Part shown: positions 15,514-22,842 of the stretch, piece after piece
Numbering within the stretch: position 1 is the stretch's first letter
Layout of the letters: every line of letters starts with the position of its first letter
From: DATAYF01 sp036272735
GTDB taxonomy: Bacteria; Chloroflexota; Ktedonobacteria; Ktedonobacterales; Ktedonobacteraceae
Assembly: GCA_036272735.1 (NCBI GenBank)
Contig: DATAYF010000745.1
Span: forward strand, 1-24,271
Direction: 5' to 3'
Length of the DNA stretch: 24,271 nucleotides
Notes under the pieces: generated by a model
What the model was told of the DNA's origin: nothing
Seen by the model: the letters and a program-made list of their open reading frames with translations, nothing else
Database searches by the model: none
Made by a program: the position numbers and the translations under genes

Positions 15514-16489
15514 TAACTTCCTTTCGTATGCGGCTTCGCGGTGTACTCACGATACGCGCGCCTTGTTGATCTGCTCGTAGTACCCTACCCTTTCCCTGCA
15601 CATCCGCCGCACGAGCAGCCTCTTGCATTGCTTGCAGCACCTCGTGAAAACGTGTGCTTGCTAAAGCAATAAGTGATGACCCTCCACCAGAAAGGCAAGC
15701 GCCATGCGCCCCTGCTGAAATCGCAGCTTGAATAATTGCGGGCATCGCAGGAAACAACGTCTGACGATATGGTTGATGTAAACGATCCTGCATAGCCTCA
15801 CCGATGACCTCGTAATGCCCTGTCTGCAACGCCATCACCAGCAAGGCCACACGCCCGGTATTAAAGGTTACATCAGCCTTGGGATAGCTAGCTGGTAATA
15901 ACTTGCGCCCCGCTACTGTATCCATCGGAAACGCGGGGGTAAAAATGATCGCTTTGAGAGCATCAGGAAAGGGCGTTCTGATGGCATGAATTTTCCCGCC
16001 CATCTTTGTCGTCGCGACCAGCCCACCTAAGAGCGCCGGTGCTACGTTGTCTGGATGGTTGCCAGCCTCTACTTCAACAGCCAGTTCCAACAGTTCCTCT
16101 TTTGGCATTGGCCGCGCCAGACCTTGCATGCGCACCCATTCATTTGCCGAAGCCAGTCCCCCCACAACAGCCGTAGCACTACTTCCCAATCCACAACCAG
16201 GAGGAATATTGGTGATGATACGTATGCGTACAGAGGGTAACGGCACGTACAAACGCGCGAAAAGTAAAGCGAACGACCGAAAGAAGAGGTTATCTGGGCT
16301 GGTAGTTAATTCCTTTCCTAAATCCCCAAGCACCTCAATCAGTGGCTGCTGAGGATCACCATCATATTCTTCGACCTCAAAACGATTGTACAATTGTAAA
16401 GCTAATCCCAGGCTATCGAAGCCAGGACCTAGATTAGCTGACGTTGCAGGCGTCAAGACAGTTACTGAGACGGGTAATGCCAGTGCCAT
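15446..16489 (-). CDS. thrB: Homoserine kinase
   Basis: Phosphorylates homoserine for threonine synthase. A GHMP-family kinase of 347 aa. Family motifs: PATSANLGPGFDSLGLAL (14-31), the ATP-binding loop PPGCGLGSSATAVVGG (96-111), GNHPDNVAPALLGG (about 145-158) and a C-terminal HGACLSGGGSS loop. ATG 16489 has AGGG 8 nt upstream. The C-terminus is about 25-35 residues longer than the usual 300-320 aa: the last 23 codons (RYGDQFCWSPAKPGSRRGKY and neighbours) lie inside thrC in another frame and look like read-over rather than a conserved segment. Confidence 0.93.
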   Translation of the reverse strand: MALALPVSVTVLTPATSANLGPGFDSLGLALQLYNRFEVEEYDGDPQQPLIEVLGDLGKELTTSPDNLFFRSFALLFARLYVPLPSVRIRIITNIPPGCGLGSSATAVVGGLASANEWVRMQGLARPMPKEELLELAVEVEAGNHPDNVAPALLGGLVATTKMGGKIHAIRTPFPDALKAIIFTPAFPMDTVAGRKLLPASYPKADVTFNTGRVALLVMALQTGHYEVIGEAMQDRLHQPYRQTLFPAMPAIIQAAISAGAHGACLSGGGSSLIALASTRFHEVLQAMQEAARAADVQGKGRVLRADQQGARIVSTPRSRIRKEVSARYGDQFCWSPAKPGSRRGKY

Positions 16490-16545
16490 CGGCAGTACCC
16501 TGCCTTTCTGATGAGCGCATAATTCATCCTTTCTCAGATATACCT

Positions 16546-16554
16546 ATTCTATCA
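16546..16554 (-). promoter_or_regulatory. Candidate extended -10 promoter for thrB
   Basis: On the minus strand the sequence reads TGATAGAAT (16554-16546), an extended -10 (TGN plus TAGAAT), about 57 nt upstream of ATG 16489. No convincing -35 is visible. The rest of 16490-16735, between thrB and leuA, holds no gene or clear terminator. Confidence 0.3.
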
Positions 16555-16735
16555 CACGATTCGGGTAAGACGTAACCATGAGAGTACCAATGTCATAATA
16601 TCCCTTATCCCTATTTTGTGAATAGCTTAGGTAACCAGACCGCTCCCGAAAATAATACGTAGTAGCTATAATAATGACAGTACACATGGCAGAAAAAGAC
16701 ATAACCTTTTCCTACCACATAAAACGTGCTGATAC

Positions 16736-17914
16736 TTAAATGGCAGCGGGCGTCTCCTTACCACTTTCAATGATAAAAATCAGATCTGCATCGGTGACAT
16801 CCTTCTTCTCATCTGCCATCACCACAAAGCGATCATAAATGGTCTTGAGTTCTTGTGTTGACAATTTATAGCCGAGCTGACGCAACCGAGCATCCAGTGC
16901 GTGACGACCAGAATGCTTGCCGAGCACAAATTTCGTCTCGGTCCAGCCTACCGATTGCGGGGTCATAATTTCATACGTCTGGCGATTCTTGAGCATACCA
17001 TCCTGATGCACACCAGCTTCGTGCGCAAAGGCGTTGCGACCGACAATAGCCTTGTTTGGCTGTACTGGCAGACCAGTAATACGGCTTACCATCTGGCTTG
17101 TAGCCACCAATTGCTCTGCATCGATGTGCATGTCAACGTTATGAAACGTTTCTGGGCGTGTGCGTAGAGCCATCACCACCTCTTCTAAGGCGGTATTACC
17201 CGCTCGCTCACCGATACCGTTCACCGTCACTTCGACCTGGCGTGCACCAGCGCGAACGGCAGCCAGTGCGTTGGCGGTCGCCAATCCCAGGTCGTCGTGA
17301 CAGTGTGCGCTCCAGATGACATCTCCGCTTCCTGGTATATGCTCGCGCAGATAACGAAAGAGCATTTCATATTCGCCGGGCATCGCATACCCAACCGTAT
17401 CGGGCACGTTGATCGTCGTGGCACCAGCCTTGATGGCTGTTGCAAACACGGTACACAGGTAATCCCAGTCGCTGCGAGTCGCGTCTTCCGCGGAAAATTC
17501 GACCGTCGGGCAAAGGTGACGAGCATGCGTCACCGCCGACTTGATGCACTGCAAGGCCTCCTCGCGGCTCAGCTTCAATTTCTGTGTGAGATGGATTTCA
17601 GAAGTCGCAAGAAACACATGAATCACCGGCTGCTCTGCTTCACGAACTCCTTCCCAGGCTGCGTCAATATCGCTCAGGCGAGCGCGAGCCAGAGCAACCA
17701 CGGCAGCGCCCCGCGTATGACGTGCAATTGCCTTCACGGCAGAGAGATCACCAGGAGAGGCGGCGGGAAAACCAGCTTCAATACAATCGACCTTCAGGCG
17801 TGTAAGTTGTTGCGCTACCTGTAACTTCTCATCAAGCGCCATGGTCGCCCCTGGCGATTGCTCTCCATCACGCAGCGTGGTATCAAAAATTTTTACGACT
17901 GCCGCATCTCCCAT
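16736..17914 (-). CDS. leuA: 2-isopropylmalate synthase, catalytic part only
   Basis: First committed step of leucine synthesis, condensing acetyl-CoA with 2-oxoisovalerate. The start is ATG 17914 (MGDAAVVKIFDTTLRDGEQS), with a strong AAGGAGGG 9 nt upstream; an open frame continues to 17968 but has no family match. Catalytic motifs: FDTTLRDGEQSPG (metal Asp and catalytic Arg), HCHDDLGLAT (His-x-His metal site), NGIGERAGNTALEEV and FAHEAGVHQDG. GKHSGRHALDARL is typical of LeuA rather than homocitrate synthase. The length is 392 aa against about 500-570 for full enzymes: the sequence stops after the linker subdomains and lacks the C-terminal LeuA regulatory domain that senses leucine. No frame downstream restores it. 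Last gene of the ilvBNC-leuA group. Confidence 0.88.
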   Translation of the reverse strand: MGDAAVVKIFDTTLRDGEQSPGATMALDEKLQVAQQLTRLKVDCIEAGFPAASPGDLSAVKAIARHTRGAAVVALARARLSDIDAAWEGVREAEQPVIHVFLATSEIHLTQKLKLSREEALQCIKSAVTHARHLCPTVEFSAEDATRSDWDYLCTVFATAIKAGATTINVPDTVGYAMPGEYEMLFRYLREHIPGSGDVIWSAHCHDDLGLATANALAAVRAGARQVEVTVNGIGERAGNTALEEVVMALRTRPETFHNVDMHIDAEQLVATSQMVSRITGLPVQPNKAIVGRNAFAHEAGVHQDGMLKNRQTYEIMTPQSVGWTETKFVLGKHSGRHALDARLRQLGYKLSTQELKTIYDRFVVMADEKKDVTDADLIFIIESGKETPAAI

Positions 17915-17957
17915 GTTTCTGTGCCCTCCTTCATAACTGGCTGTGTTAATTGCTGGA

Positions 17958-17974
17958 GCAACCATCATGGTTGC
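17958..17974 (-). other. Short hairpin between ilvC and leuA
   Basis: GCAACCAT (17958-17965) and ATGGTTGC (17967-17974) are perfect complements around one base. No T-tract follows, so it is more likely a transcript-stability or processing hairpin than a terminator. Confidence 0.5.
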
Positions 17975-17991
17975 CCCAACGATTCACCTGG

Positions 17992-19020
17992 TTACTTTTT
18001 TACTTCAGCTTTGTCGGTACTTTCGGCGGTCGGCTTCAACCACGGCATCATTGTGCGCAGTTCCTTACCAACCTCCTCAATCTGATGGGCACCGTGAGCA
18101 CGACGCATGGCGTAGAAACCAGGGCGACCGGCCTTGTTCTCCAAAATCCAACGCGAAGCGAAGGTTCCATCCTGAATTTCCTGCAAGACTTTGCGCATCT
18201 CGGCCTTTGTCTCATTCGTGATAATACGGGGACCACTCACGTAGTCGCCATACTCAGCGGTGTTACTGATCGAGTAGCGCATATAGCTCAGGCCACCCTG
18301 GTACATGAGATCAACGATCAATTTCATCTCATGCAGACACTCGAAATAAGCCGACTCTGGCTGGTAGCCAGCCTCCACTAGAGTCTCGAAACCCGCCTGG
18401 ATTAAGGCGGAAACACCACCACAAAGCACCGCTTGTTCCCCAAACAGATCCGTCTCGGTCTCTTCTGAAAAGGTGGTTCGGAGTACACCAGCACGTGTGC
18501 AGCCAATCGCACGAGCATAGGCCAGAGTGAGCGCTTCTGCCTCGCCAGACGCATCCTGGTGCACGGCAAACAGCGCAGGCACACCTACACCCTCGGTATA
18601 AAGCTGACGAACCATGTGGCCGGGGCTCTTGGGCGCGACCATAGCCACATCAATATCGGCCGGTGGCACAATTTGCGAGAAATGAATGCTGAATCCGTGT
18701 GCCGTGAGCAGCATCTTGCCAGGAGCGAGACCAGGTCTAATATCCCTTTCAAACACTTCATTATGCAGTTCGTCTGGAATAAGGATCATAATGACATCTG
18801 CCTGCTCGGCTGCCTGTGCTGGAGTTAAGACGGTCAGGCCAGCAGCCTCAGCCCTGGCGCGGCTCTTACTGCCAGTGGGAAGGCCAACCACGACGTTGCA
18901 ACCACTTTCTTTCATGTTGAGTGCGTGGGCATGGCCCTGGCTCCCATAGCCAATAACTGCAATGCGCTTCTGCTGAAGCAGGTCAAGATTTGCGTCCGCA
19001 TCATAATATACACGTGCCAT
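17992..19020 (-). CDS. ilvC: Ketol-acid reductoisomerase (class I)
   Basis: Converts acetolactate and acetohydroxybutyrate to dihydroxy acids with NADPH and magnesium, in valine and isoleucine synthesis. The 342-aa length is normal for the short class I form. Rossmann motif GYGSQG (24-29), and cofactor loop VGLPTGSKSRAR (45-56) with serines typical of NADPH binding. The catalytic residues match the family, each shifted by one: His108, Asp191, Glu195, Glu227, Glu231, Ser252. The start is ATG 19020 with AAGGAG 9-10 nt upstream. It follows ilvN by 45 bp and precedes leuA by 77 bp. Confidence 0.96.
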   Translation of the reverse strand: MARVYYDADANLDLLQQKRIAVIGYGSQGHAHALNMKESGCNVVVGLPTGSKSRARAEAAGLTVLTPAQAAEQADVIMILIPDELHNEVFERDIRPGLAPGKMLLTAHGFSIHFSQIVPPADIDVAMVAPKSPGHMVRQLYTEGVGVPALFAVHQDASGEAEALTLAYARAIGCTRAGVLRTTFSEETETDLFGEQAVLCGGVSALIQAGFETLVEAGYQPESAYFECLHEMKLIVDLMYQGGLSYMRYSISNTAEYGDYVSGPRIITNETKAEMRKVLQEIQDGTFASRWILENKAGRPGFYAMRRAHGAHQIEEVGKELRTMMPWLKPTAESTDKAEVKK

Positions 19021-19065
19021 AACTACATTCTCCTTCGTTGAATGGAATTTCTCTTCCTTTATACT

Positions 19066-19614
19066 TTATTTGCTGCTGGTTGCTCGTGCCATCATAACGC
19101 TACCCGAGCGTGCGATTTCACGAATGCCATAGCGTTGCATCTGATCAACAAACTGATCTATTTTTTCGAGGCTTCCAACCACCTCAAACGTGATCGTATC
19201 TTGCGCAACATCCACCGCGTATGCACCATTACGGTGTGCTGCCTCGTTAACCTCAGCAAAGCGGCCAGTGGCATTATCTATCCGCACCAATGCTAATTCA
19301 TGAACCACCGCTTGTCCCATCTCCAAAATTTCGGCCTGACGTACATCAAACACTTTACGCAATTGTTCAACAAGATGATCGACTCCTACTTCAGAGTCGC
19401 TCACCATAGCGACAAGCCGCATAACGTCAGGCTGATCACTTCGTGCAAGTGTCAACGTTTGCAGGTTTGCACGACGACGACGTAGCAATCCAATGACGCG
19501 ATCAATGGACCCAGGCCGATCTGCGACAGAAACGAGCAGCGTATAGATACGTGCCTCGGAATGCGGCACGTTCGATTGTCCAGAACGATATGTGGTAGCA
19601 GTTGCATGCGTCAT
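19066..19614 (-). CDS. ilvN: Acetolactate synthase small (regulatory) subunit
   Basis: Regulatory partner of IlvB that gives valine feedback control. The 182-aa protein has an N-terminal ACT domain (about 22-95: YTLLVSVADRPGSIDRVIGL, then RRRRANLQTLTLARSD). The C-terminal half matches the small-subunit family (ELALVRIDNATGRFAEVNEA, then TFEVVGSLEKIDQFVDQM). Its length is typical for the larger IlvN/IlvH form. ATG 19614 is one base after the ilvB stop (TGATATG), so the two subunits are translationally coupled. Confidence 0.95.
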   Translation of the reverse strand: MTHATATTYRSGQSNVPHSEARIYTLLVSVADRPGSIDRVIGLLRRRRANLQTLTLARSDQPDVMRLVAMVSDSEVGVDHLVEQLRKVFDVRQAEILEMGQAVVHELALVRIDNATGRFAEVNEAAHRNGAYAVDVAQDTITFEVVGSLEKIDQFVDQMQRYGIREIARSGSVMMARATSSK

Positions 19615-19615
19615 A

Positions 19616-21373
19616 TCAGGAATTTTCCTCCGTCGTCTCTTCTATCATAGTAGTAATCGCTGAACCCGGTGCAACCATTGGATAAACATTGGCCTCGTTC
19701 TCGATGACGAAATCAATAATTACCGTACCCTCGGTCTCCATTGCACGCTGTACAGCGCCTCTTACGTCTTCTTGTTTGGTGACGCGCATGCCGGTGAGAC
19801 CATAGGCTTCCGCCAACTTACAGTAGTCTGGGCCAGTAATCGGCGTCGCCGAATAGTTACCAGCATGGAAGAACTGCTGCCACTGCCGGACCATGCCCAG
19901 ATAGCCGTTGTTCATAATGGCGATCTTCAAGGCCACTCCTTCTTGCTGCAAGGTTGCCAATTCTTGAATGTTCATTTGGAAACCACCATCGCCAGCAACG
20001 ACCCAGACTGGCGCGTCAGGCATGCCCATCTTCACACCCATCGCGGCAGGCAGACCAAAGCCCATCGTACCCAAACCGCCTGAGGTGATATGGCTATTGG
20101 GGCGCGTCCACTGGTAGAAACGCGCAGTCCACATCTGATGCTGACCGACATCAGAAACGACTATCGCCTCCCCATCGGTGGCCTCACGAATGGCGGACAA
20201 AATCGAGGGTGGATGAGGCAACGTGTCATCACGCTGCACCTGTTTGCTCTTTTGTTCGTTCTGCGCCTGCCAGGTGCGAATAGTATGCAACCATTTGCTG
20301 TCGTCACTCGCCTCGACAGCACTGGTAAGTGCAGCCAGGGCTACTTTGGCGTCAGCAACAATAGGCACCGTCGCAACCTTCACTTTGTGCATTTCAGAGG
20401 CATCAATATCGATGTGGATAAAGTGTGCATTAGGAGCAAAGCTCTTCACATCACCAGTCACACGGTCATCGAAGCGCAGGCCAACCCCAATAATAAGATC
20501 AGCTTCTCCAATAGCACGATTGACATGTGCAGGTCCATGCATACCAGGCATACCAAGGTTCAGAGGATGCGTGTCAGGCAATACACTTAAACCAAGCAGG
20601 GTGGTGACGACTGGAATGTAAGCTTTCTCGGCAAAAGCCGCCAATTCAGTATAAGCGTTTGATAGGATGACACCATGACCAGCCATAATCAATGGATACC
20701 GCGACTGCGCGATAAGCTGTGCAGCCTGTTTCATGAGCAGATCAGAGGACACGCGGGCTTGCATTCCGGTAGTCACGACGCTCACTTCTGAGCTTGGTGA
20801 AGTCGCTGGCGTATACAGCGCTTTCGCGAACTGCACATCCTTTGGCACATCGATTAAAACAGGGCCGGGACGCCCTGTCCGAGCTATACGGAATGCCTCG
20901 TGTACCACATCAGCAATCTCATCAGCGCTGCGCACGAGAAAACTATGCTTGGTAATCGGCTGTGTGATACCAAGTACATCCGTTTCCTGAAAACCATCGC
21001 GCCCGATCAAGCTGCTTGCTACCTGTCCAGTAATCGCCACCATTGGCACCGAATCCATGGACGCGGTCGCCAGACCGGTCACAAGGTTCGTCGCTCCGGG
21101 ACCACTGGTCGCGACACAGACACCTACGTTGCCGGTTGCACGCGCATAACCATCGGCGGCATGGGCTGCTGCCTGCTCATGCCTTACCAGGACATGGTGC
21201 AAGGCAGGATAGGAGGTCAATGCATCATAAAAAGGCATAATTGCGCCACCCGGATAGCCATACATGAGCTTCACTCCTTCATGTATGAGCGCCTCACAAA
21301 TAATCTGGCTACCAGTCAATTCGCGTGCGTCTTCCTGACCCGTCTGCTGAATAATTTTTGCAGCGATTGCCAT
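19616..21373 (-). CDS. ilvB: Acetolactate synthase large (catalytic) subunit
   Basis: Thiamine-diphosphate enzyme making acetolactate or acetohydroxybutyrate from pyruvate and 2-oxobutyrate. 585 aa from ATG 21373 (MAIAAKIIQQTG), preceded by AGGAGGAATT; an ATG-less extension to 21397 lacks support. Motifs: YGYPGGAIMPFYDAL (about 38-52), catalytic Glu66 in RHEQAAAHAADGYARA, FAD/central domain GQVASSLIGRDGFQETD, GGLGTMGFGLPAAMG, and the TPP motif GDGGFQMN beginning near 461. First gene of the ilv operon, downstream of an attenuator-like leader. Confidence 0.97.
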   Translation of the reverse strand: MAIAAKIIQQTGQEDARELTGSQIICEALIHEGVKLMYGYPGGAIMPFYDALTSYPALHHVLVRHEQAAAHAADGYARATGNVGVCVATSGPGATNLVTGLATASMDSVPMVAITGQVASSLIGRDGFQETDVLGITQPITKHSFLVRSADEIADVVHEAFRIARTGRPGPVLIDVPKDVQFAKALYTPATSPSSEVSVVTTGMQARVSSDLLMKQAAQLIAQSRYPLIMAGHGVILSNAYTELAAFAEKAYIPVVTTLLGLSVLPDTHPLNLGMPGMHGPAHVNRAIGEADLIIGVGLRFDDRVTGDVKSFAPNAHFIHIDIDASEMHKVKVATVPIVADAKVALAALTSAVEASDDSKWLHTIRTWQAQNEQKSKQVQRDDTLPHPPSILSAIREATDGEAIVVSDVGQHQMWTARFYQWTRPNSHITSGGLGTMGFGLPAAMGVKMGMPDAPVWVVAGDGGFQMNIQELATLQQEGVALKIAIMNNGYLGMVRQWQQFFHAGNYSATPITGPDYCKLAEAYGLTGMRVTKQEDVRGAVQRAMETEGTVIIDFVIENEANVYPMVAPGSAITTMIEETTEENS

Positions 21374-21417
21374 AATTCCTCCTGTATAAAATGACAAACA
21401 AAAATGTTACCAATAAC

Positions 21418-21444
21418 AAAAAGGGCCTCCCACATGGGAGGCCC
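21418..21444 (-). terminator. Intrinsic terminator in the ilvB leader (attenuator candidate)
   Basis: On the minus strand GGGCCTCCCA (21444-21435) pairs with TGGGAGGCCC (21432-21423) around 2 nt and is followed by TTTTT (21422-21418). It ends 45 bp before the ilvB ATG, inside the leader. A terminator directly before a biosynthetic operon, with no good promoter after it, suggests attenuation. The canonical T-box sequence (AGGGTGGNACCGCG) was not found. Confidence 0.8.
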
Positions 21445-21489
21445 CTCTTCAGGTTACCTTCTTTGGATCGGGTTGCTTCGTTGCTCCCT

Positions 21490-21798
21490 TTAATCTCCCC
21501 GTGCGTCGCTTGTGGCTATCTTCGTTATATGCCTTACCAGACCTTCAAGCCTCGTGAGTCCGGTAAGGCATGTAAGGAGGAGGCTAATAATGAGTTCAAA
21601 GCCTACAAGGAGAAGAGCAACGATAATAAGTAAGGCAAACAAAGAGACCGGCGTCAACGCGCCGGTCTTGAGAAAAATAATGCTTGCAGCAGCAGAAGCA
21701 GCGAACATGCCCATTGTAGGCAGCGTAAAAGGCATACGTTCAGCACAACGAGGGTACATAGCCATACTCGATTGTGTTTGCTCGGTTGTAGCCTTCAT
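21490..21798 (-). CDS. Hydrophobic 102-aa ORF in the ilvB leader (small membrane protein or long leader peptide)
   Basis: ATG 21798 has GGAG 8 nt upstream. The product has a polar start, then two hydrophobic stretches (about 26-45 and 50-77: LFALLIIVALLLVGFELIIS and on) and a basic/charged end. Leu, Ile and Val make up 29 of 102 residues, with Leu clusters (LLL, LLL, LTGLTRLEGLV) close to the end. It lies between the ilv promoter (21891) and the leader terminator (21418), so it is transcribed with ilvB. Two hairpins lie in the coding sequence (21645-21668 and 21529-21571). It could be a true membrane protein or a peptide whose Leu/Ile/Val translation controls the terminator. Confidence 0.5.
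   Translation of the reverse strand: MKATTEQTQSSMAMYPRCAERMPFTLPTMGMFAASAAASIIFLKTGALTPVSLFALLIIVALLLVGFELIISLLLTCLTGLTRLEGLVRHITKIATSDARGD
21529..21571 (-). promoter_or_regulatory. 14-bp RNA stem-loop in the ilvB leader
   Basis: Positions 21558-21571 and 21529-21542 are complementary over 14 bp (ATGCCTTACCGGAC with GTCTGGTAAGGCAT on the minus strand, one G-U pair in RNA), with a 15-nt loop. It overlaps the last Leu-rich codons of the 102-aa ORF. A second perfect hairpin (AGACCGGCG, 6-nt loop, CGCCGGTCT) lies at 21645-21668. Confidence 0.6.
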
Positions 21799-21890
21799 GT
21801 TTCTACTCCACAGTCGTCATCAAGTGTACGGAAAGCTCAACAGCCACCTCGCCGGAAATTTCCGTAGCCTACTTTTTGTAACTGGTTTCG

Positions 21891-21920
21891 AGGATACACC
21901 ACAGAGGAAATATTTGTCAA
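21891..21920 (-). promoter_or_regulatory. Promoter of the ilvBNC-leuA operon
   Basis: On the minus strand TTGACA (21920-21915), an 18-bp spacer, then TATCCT (21896-21891). Transcription would start near 21884, giving a leader of about 510 nt before ilvB. The divergent promoter at 22022-22051 has the same two boxes and the same spacer length. Confidence 0.6.
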
Positions 21921-21959
21921 CCCTCGCGAGAGGCTGCTTCTATAAAGCAGAGGAAATAT
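21902..21959. repeat. 12-bp direct repeats at the ilv promoter (operator candidates)
   Basis: CAGAGGAAATAT occurs exactly at 21902-21913, inside the -35/-10 spacer of the ilv promoter, and at 21948-21959, 46 bp away. A dyad CTGCTT(5 nt)AAGCAG (21934-21950) abuts the second copy. They lie between two divergent promoters and are plausible regulator sites. Confidence 0.5.
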
Positions 21960-22021
21960 ACAGGCGAAGCTCATACCTCATGGTCAATTCATACATACTA
22001 TATAGCGACAACTATCCTGGC

Positions 22022-22051
22022 TTGACACATAATTCCTACACAACGTATCCT
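22022..22051 (+). promoter_or_regulatory. Promoter of the DsbA-like gene
   Basis: TTGACA (22022-22027), an 18-bp spacer, TATCCT (22046-22051). It is divergent from the ilv promoter, with about 100 bp between the two -35 boxes. The stretch 21799-22122 otherwise holds no gene. Confidence 0.6.
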
Positions 22052-22122
22052 GTAAAGAGACACTTCCTTTTTTGAAGCGTGGCTTATACATACAGGTAAA
22101 ATCACTGAGGAGATAATGAGTA

Positions 22123-22761
22123 ATGAACAGAGCAGAAGCATCCACGCCTGCCAGCGTTAACTTCCATTTTGACCCACTTTGTCCATATGCCTGGCGTACC
22201 GCCCTGTGGATACGCGAGGCTCGTAATGTCCGTCCCATAAACGTACATTGGCGCTTATTTAGCCTGGAAATCATCAATCGTAAAGAAGGTGTAGAGCCAG
22301 ATTATGTCAATGGCTTTGGTTGGGCGGCATTGCGTTCATTAGCCTATGCTCGTCGCAAATATGGCAACGAGGGCATCGAGAAGTTGTATATCGCCCTTGG
22401 CAACGCGCAGCATGGCGGCAGCAAAGAGAATATCCGCGATCAAGCCGTTGTAGAACGCTGTGCACAAGAGGCCGGTTTTGAACCTGGTCTTGTTGCAAAT
22501 GCACTTGCCGATGAAAGTACGATACAAGATGTGCTTAATGACCATGAAGGAGCGGTCAAGAGTTATCACGCTTTTGGCGTACCCACCATTGCTTTAGAAA
22601 ACTCAAATGTTGGCTTCTATGGCCCTGTTATTATAGATGTACCACATGGCGAGGAGGCCGGAGAGTTGTGGGATCACACTGCCTGGATGTTGCGCCAGCC
22701 TAACGTGTTTGAACTCAAGCGTGATAGAGCACAAGTCGAGTTGGGACCGGTCTTGGCATAA
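22123..22761 (+). CDS. DsbA-family protein, Rv2466c-like, single cysteine
   Basis: A 212-aa thioredoxin-fold protein with a DsbA-type helical insertion. The N-terminus VNFHFDPLCPYAWRTALWI, with WRLFSLEIIN after it, matches the group of the mycothiol-dependent nitroreductase Rv2466c and related DsbA-family proteins. In this protein the motif is Cys20-Pro-Tyr-Ala23, so the second cysteine is missing. The cis-proline is in FGVPTIAL. There is no signal peptide, so it is cytoplasmic. It may work with a low-molecular-weight thiol as a monothiol reductase or transferase. ATG 22123 has GAGGAG 10 nt upstream; an ATG at 22116 is out of frame. It is transcribed away from the ilv operon and ends at a strong terminator. 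Confidence 0.85.
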   Translation: MNRAEASTPASVNFHFDPLCPYAWRTALWIREARNVRPINVHWRLFSLEIINRKEGVEPDYVNGFGWAALRSLAYARRKYGNEGIEKLYIALGNAQHGGSKENIRDQAVVERCAQEAGFEPGLVANALADESTIQDVLNDHEGAVKSYHAFGVPTIALENSNVGFYGPVIIDVPHGEEAGELWDHTAWMLRQPNVFELKRDRAQVELGPVLA

Positions 22762-22782
22762 GTGTCTTACGATGCGCTTCCC

Positions 22783-22821
22783 AAAAGAGAAGCCATGCCT
22801 CGTGCATAGCTTCTCTTTTTT
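22783..22821. terminator. Bidirectional intrinsic terminator
   Basis: AAAAGAGAAGC (22783-22793) pairs with GCTTCTCTTTT (22809-22819), with T6 on the plus strand and T4 on the minus strand. It lies between the converging DsbA-like and aminotransferase genes and can serve both. Confidence 0.85.
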
Positions 22822-22842
22822 ATCATGCCCACGAATCGAAAT

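Noticed and set aside
21374..21489. T-box riboswitch upstream of ilvB
   Set aside because: The antiterminator consensus AGGGTGGNACCGCG is absent. Only a terminator and other stems are seen, so an unnamed attenuator is proposed instead.
21512..22075. 187-codon plus-strand frame opposite the ilv leader
   Set aside because: It runs antisense to the leader ORF and both promoters, has no family match, and shows no credible start signal.
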